From Armatimonadota bacterium (lineage in GTDB: Bacteria > Armatimonadota > Fimbriimonadia > Fimbriimonadales > ATM1), in assembly GCA_013816225.1 (NCBI GenBank), contig JACDEQ010000109.1:1-6983 (forward strand): DNA of 6,983 nucleotides, given 5' to 3'. Position 1 is the first letter of the stretch. Each line of letters starts with the position of its first letter. A program made the translations under genes and the position numbers. Shown piece after piece: positions 4,671-6,983 of this stretch. The notes beneath the pieces were generated by a model, which made no database searches, was not told the DNA's origin, and saw nothing but the letters and a program-made list of their open reading frames with translations.

Positions 4671-6328
4671 GCACCCAAACCGTGGCTTCCCGAACCATCC
4701 GCTGGATTCCTATCGGAATCGTGGCGATTGTCGCTTTGGCGGGGTCTCTCATGTACTTCGCGTTTCGCTCCTCACCCTCCTCGACGGTTGCCAAGGCAGC
4801 TGACACAGCGCTAACCGTGCCGGAGGGCCAAGCCGGAAAGGCCGGTGAGCTTGTCATAAGCCAAGAGGCGATGCGGTTGGCTGAAATCCAAGTTCAGCCG
4901 GCAACGGCCCGGCTGGTTTCAGAAAGGCTCTCCGTGAGCGGGGTGGTTCAGGTTGGAGGAGACCAGCTCGTCAAGGTAACACCTCGCGTAGCGGGCAAAG
5001 TCATCAAACTTTTCGCCGGCGCGGGCGACACAGTGCGTGCCGGTCAAACGCTGGCGCTTCTCGAAAGCGCCGAGCTAGGACAATCGCAAGCTGGGTATCG
5101 GCAAGCGGCGGCCAGAGTAACGGCAGCGAGCAAAAACTTGGAAAGGCAGCGGCAGCTCGCAAAGCTCGGTCAGTTCGGCAAACCGCAGGTCGAGGAGGCT
5201 CGCACCAAAGCGATCGAAGCCGAGCGCGATGTTCAACTGGCCGAGCGCAACTTGGGAGAAGATCGTACCAAGCTCGCTGAGGCCCAGAGCGAGCAGCAAG
5301 GCCTTGTAAGCAAGGTGACGCAAGCACGCGCAGAGATGGATGTTACAAAGGCAAGATTCGACCGCGCCGAAACGCTCTTTAAAGAAGAGCTGATTTCAAA
5401 GCAGGAGTTGGAGCGAGTTAGCGCCGACTACAAGAAAGCGGCCGCGGATGTCAGCGTCGCTATGGCTGCGGTGGCGCAAGGCGTGGCTCGAATAGAGGGG
5501 GCAAAGGCCCGTGTCGATGCGTCGTTGAGGGAGCTAATGCTGGCAAAGCGCCGAGCGCTGATTGTCTCGCAAGCGCATCAACGCGAGGAAAGTGTCTACA
5601 ACGGCCAATTCTCGACCAACCGCGAGCTTGTCGAAGCCGAGTCGGCTCTACGGCTGGTTCAAGTCGAAATGCGAGGTGCAGTCGATGCAGTCCGACTGTT
5701 AGGCGGAAAGCCCGGGGGCCACAACACTATAGCCTTGATCACCCCCATTTCCGGCAAGGTCCAGGAACGCTTGGCGACGCTCGGCGAGACCATCGACCCT
5801 GAACACGCGGCCTTCACGGTTGTGAACCTCGATCTCGTTTGGGCTCAGCTCGCGGTGGCGCCGGGCGACCTTGCCGCAGTGCGGGTAGGCCAATTGGTCG
5901 AGCTCGGTTCAGAGGCCGCGCCAGGCAATTCGTTCCGAGGGAGGGTTCTCTCGGTCGGCACCGCAGCCGATGAGACCACTCGGGCGGTTTCCGTCAGGAC
6001 GACTCTGGGGAATCGGGGCAACGTTCTCAGGCCAGGATCGTTCGTGAAGGGCACGATCGTGACCGACCTACGCAAACATCGGGTCACGGTGCCCGAGGGA
6101 GCTCTTCAGGAGCACACGGGCCGGGCGACTGTGTACATCGCTACACGCGTCAGGCCAGGAGCGTTCGAAATACGGCACGTCACCCTCGGCATTCGGGACC
6201 ATGGTTGGCGAGAGATCACGGCGGGGCTGGCGCCAGGAGAGCCCATCGCGGTGAACGGCACTTTCTACCTCAAGTCGGAAGCTCTGAAAAGCTCCTTATC
6301 AGATGGTTGCTGCGCCCCCGGTGGATAG
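4667..6328 (+). CDS. HlyD/CzcB-type periplasmic adaptor (membrane fusion protein) with unusually long helical region
   Basis: This 553-residue adaptor should link the RND pump to the outer-membrane channel. In order: cytoplasmic start with R9 and R12, membrane anchor (about 13-33), an N-terminal region with VISQEAMRLAEIQVQPA (63-79), first lipoyl half VTPRVAGKVIKLFAGAGDTV (104-123), a helical segment from about 138 to 345, second lipoyl half ITPISGKVQERLATLGETI (358-376), beta-barrel (about 385-470, with NVLRPGSFVKGTIV), and membrane-proximal domain ending KSEALKSSLSDGCCAPGG. Three RLS-like hairpin-tip motifs occur at R160/L164/G171, R233/L237/S244 and R306/V310/S316. It is longer than most CzcB/CusB-like adaptors, and its only cysteines are C548-C549. 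It begins at GTG 4667, whose GTGA overlaps the preceding stop, suggesting translational coupling; the nearest GGAG is 11 nt upstream, so the ribosome-binding site is weak. The pump gene follows after 3 nt. Confident of the family, not of the substrate. Confidence 0.93.
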   Translation: MSTQTVASRTIRWIPIGIVAIVALAGSLMYFAFRSSPSSTVAKAADTALTVPEGQAGKAGELVISQEAMRLAEIQVQPATARLVSERLSVSGVVQVGGDQLVKVTPRVAGKVIKLFAGAGDTVRAGQTLALLESAELGQSQAGYRQAAARVTAASKNLERQRQLAKLGQFGKPQVEEARTKAIEAERDVQLAERNLGEDRTKLAEAQSEQQGLVSKVTQARAEMDVTKARFDRAETLFKEELISKQELERVSADYKKAAADVSVAMAAVAQGVARIEGAKARVDASLRELMLAKRRALIVSQAHQREESVYNGQFSTNRELVEAESALRLVQVEMRGAVDAVRLLGGKPGGHNTIALITPISGKVQERLATLGETIDPEHAAFTVVNLDLVWAQLAVAPGDLAAVRVGQLVELGSEAAPGNSFRGRVLSVGTAADETTRAVSVRTTLGNRGNVLRPGSFVKGTIVTDLRKHRVTVPEGALQEHTGRATVYIATRVRPGAFEIRHVTLGIRDHGWREITAGLAPGEPIAVNGTFYLKSEALKSSLSDGCCAPGG

Positions 6329-6331
6329 CCA

Positions 6332-6983
6332 ATGTTGAACCGAATCGTCGATTGGTCCATCCACAACCGGCTCTTCGTGGTGTTCGCCGCCATCGCCCTA
6401 ATCCTGGCTGGTGTCTACTCGGCGATAACACTCCCAATCGACGCGGTGCCCGACATCTCGGGCAAGCAGGTGGTGGTCAACACGGCCGCGCCCGCTCTCG
6501 GACCCCAAGAGGTCGAGCTGCAAATCACGCAGCCACTGGAGACGGTGCTGTCCGGGATACCGGAGTCCACCGGTATGCGGTCCATCTCGCAGTTCGGGCT
6601 CTCACAGATCACAGTTCTTTTTGAAGACAGCACGGACGTGTATTGGGCAAGGCAGCAGGTCAACGAACGTCTCAGCGAGGCAAAGGAAGCACTGCCGCCG
6701 GGCATCGAGTCGCCGACCTTGGCGCCCATCGCCACGGGCTTGGGCGAGATCTATTACGTCTTCGTCGAGGGAGAGAAGTTTTCGCTCATGGAGCGGCGGT
6801 CGATCCTGGATTGGCAGGTGAAGCCCCGTCTTCGAACCGTGCGGGGCATCATCGAGATCAACAGCTTCGGCGGCCATGTAAAGCAATACCAGGTTCTGGC
6901 CGACCCGGAAAAGCTGCGTGCCCACGACCTTCAGTTGGCGGACGTGCGGGACGCTCTTCAAAGGAATAATCGCAACGCCGGCG
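6332..6983 (+). CDS. HME-RND (CzcA/CusA-type) heavy-metal efflux pump, N-terminal part (runs off right edge)
   Basis: The frame from ATG 6332 stays open to the window end, giving 217 of roughly 1,020-1,060 residues expected for this inner-membrane proton-driven pump. It begins MLNRIVDWSIHNRLFVVFAA with the first membrane helix at about 12-33. Then come the HME-RND signatures LPIDAVPDIS (34-43), SQFGLSQITVLFED (85-98), ARQQVNERL (105-113), PIATGLGEIYYV (131-142) and PRLRTVRGIIEINSFGG (164-180), which cover the porter domain up to the cut. The ATG lies 3 nt after the adaptor's TAG, with GGTGG about 6 nt upstream, so it belongs to the same operon. The residues that separate Zn/Co/Cd (CzcA), Ni (NccA/CnrA) and Cu/Ag (CusA) pumps, including the fourth transmembrane helix motif and the CusA methionines, lie outside the window. 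PDIS replaces the more usual PDxTN. Confidence 0.95.
   Translation, partial: MLNRIVDWSIHNRLFVVFAAIALILAGVYSAITLPIDAVPDISGKQVVVNTAAPALGPQEVELQITQPLETVLSGIPESTGMRSISQFGLSQITVLFEDSTDVYWARQQVNERLSEAKEALPPGIESPTLAPIATGLGEIYYVFVEGEKFSLMERRSILDWQVKPRLRTVRGIIEINSFGGHVKQYQVLADPEKLRAHDLQLADVRDALQRNNRNAG

Noticed and set aside
1..6983. CRISPR arrays, tRNA/rRNA genes, insertion sequences, toxin-antitoxin or phage genes
   Set aside because: Read for direct repeats, terminal inverted repeats, transposase motifs and cloverleaf patterns; none was found.

Overview
The window looks like a chromosomal stretch from a free-living, double-membraned bacterium of moderate to high GC content. It encodes an RND efflux system with an outer-membrane channel. 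Several genes lack a clear Shine-Dalgarno sequence and have a TATAAT box at or just upstream of the start codon. That promoter style, with this mix of small DinB, VOC and ABM-like proteins and a secreted subtilase, would suit Armatimonadota (Fimbriimonas-like) or Acidobacteriota. This placement is a low-confidence inference; nothing here is taxonomically decisive.

Layout. 1-239 (-): N-terminus of a secreted subtilisin-like protease that leaves the window on the left. 240-622: mostly non-coding, with one doubtful small minus-strand ORF and a 9-bp hairpin. 623-1141 (+): DinB/YfiT-type protein with a TATAAT box exactly where a leaderless mRNA would place it. 1142-1410: non-coding, with a short hairpin and a 12-bp-stem intrinsic terminator. 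1411-1698 (-): small ABM-like alpha+beta-barrel protein. 1802-2179 (+): promoter followed by a YbjQ/UPF0145-type gene that lacks a recognisable start and carries a one-base frameshift. 2233-2640 (-): VOC (glyoxalase/dioxygenase superfamily) protein. 2739-2967 (+): remnant of a MerR-family regulator, with its operator-like dyad and helix-turn-helix preserved but the rest lost.

2963-6983 (+) is the main functional unit: a compact metal(loid)-efflux operon of arsR, a TolC-type outer-membrane factor, an HlyD/CzcB-type adaptor, and a CzcA/CusA-type HME-RND pump cut by the right edge. The first two pairs of genes overlap by 11 and 4 nt, and the last pair is 3 nt apart, so the operon is probably co-transcribed and partly translationally coupled. 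The ArsR protein has a CxC metal(loid)-sensing motif and a palindrome overlapping its own -10 box. The simplest model is that ArsR represses the operon until a thiophilic ion binds. The pump would then move that ion from periplasm or cytoplasm through the adaptor and outer-membrane channel to the outside. The substrate cannot be assigned from this sequence.

I see no wholly unknown system. The most unusual points are the very long adaptor coiled-coil region with three RLS-like tip motifs about 73 residues apart, the vicinal-cysteine DGCC motif shared by the regulator and the adaptor tail, the pairing of an ArsR sensor with an HME-RND pump, and the two decaying genes (ybjQ-like and merR-like) next to the operon. 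No tRNA, rRNA, CRISPR array or insertion sequence was seen.
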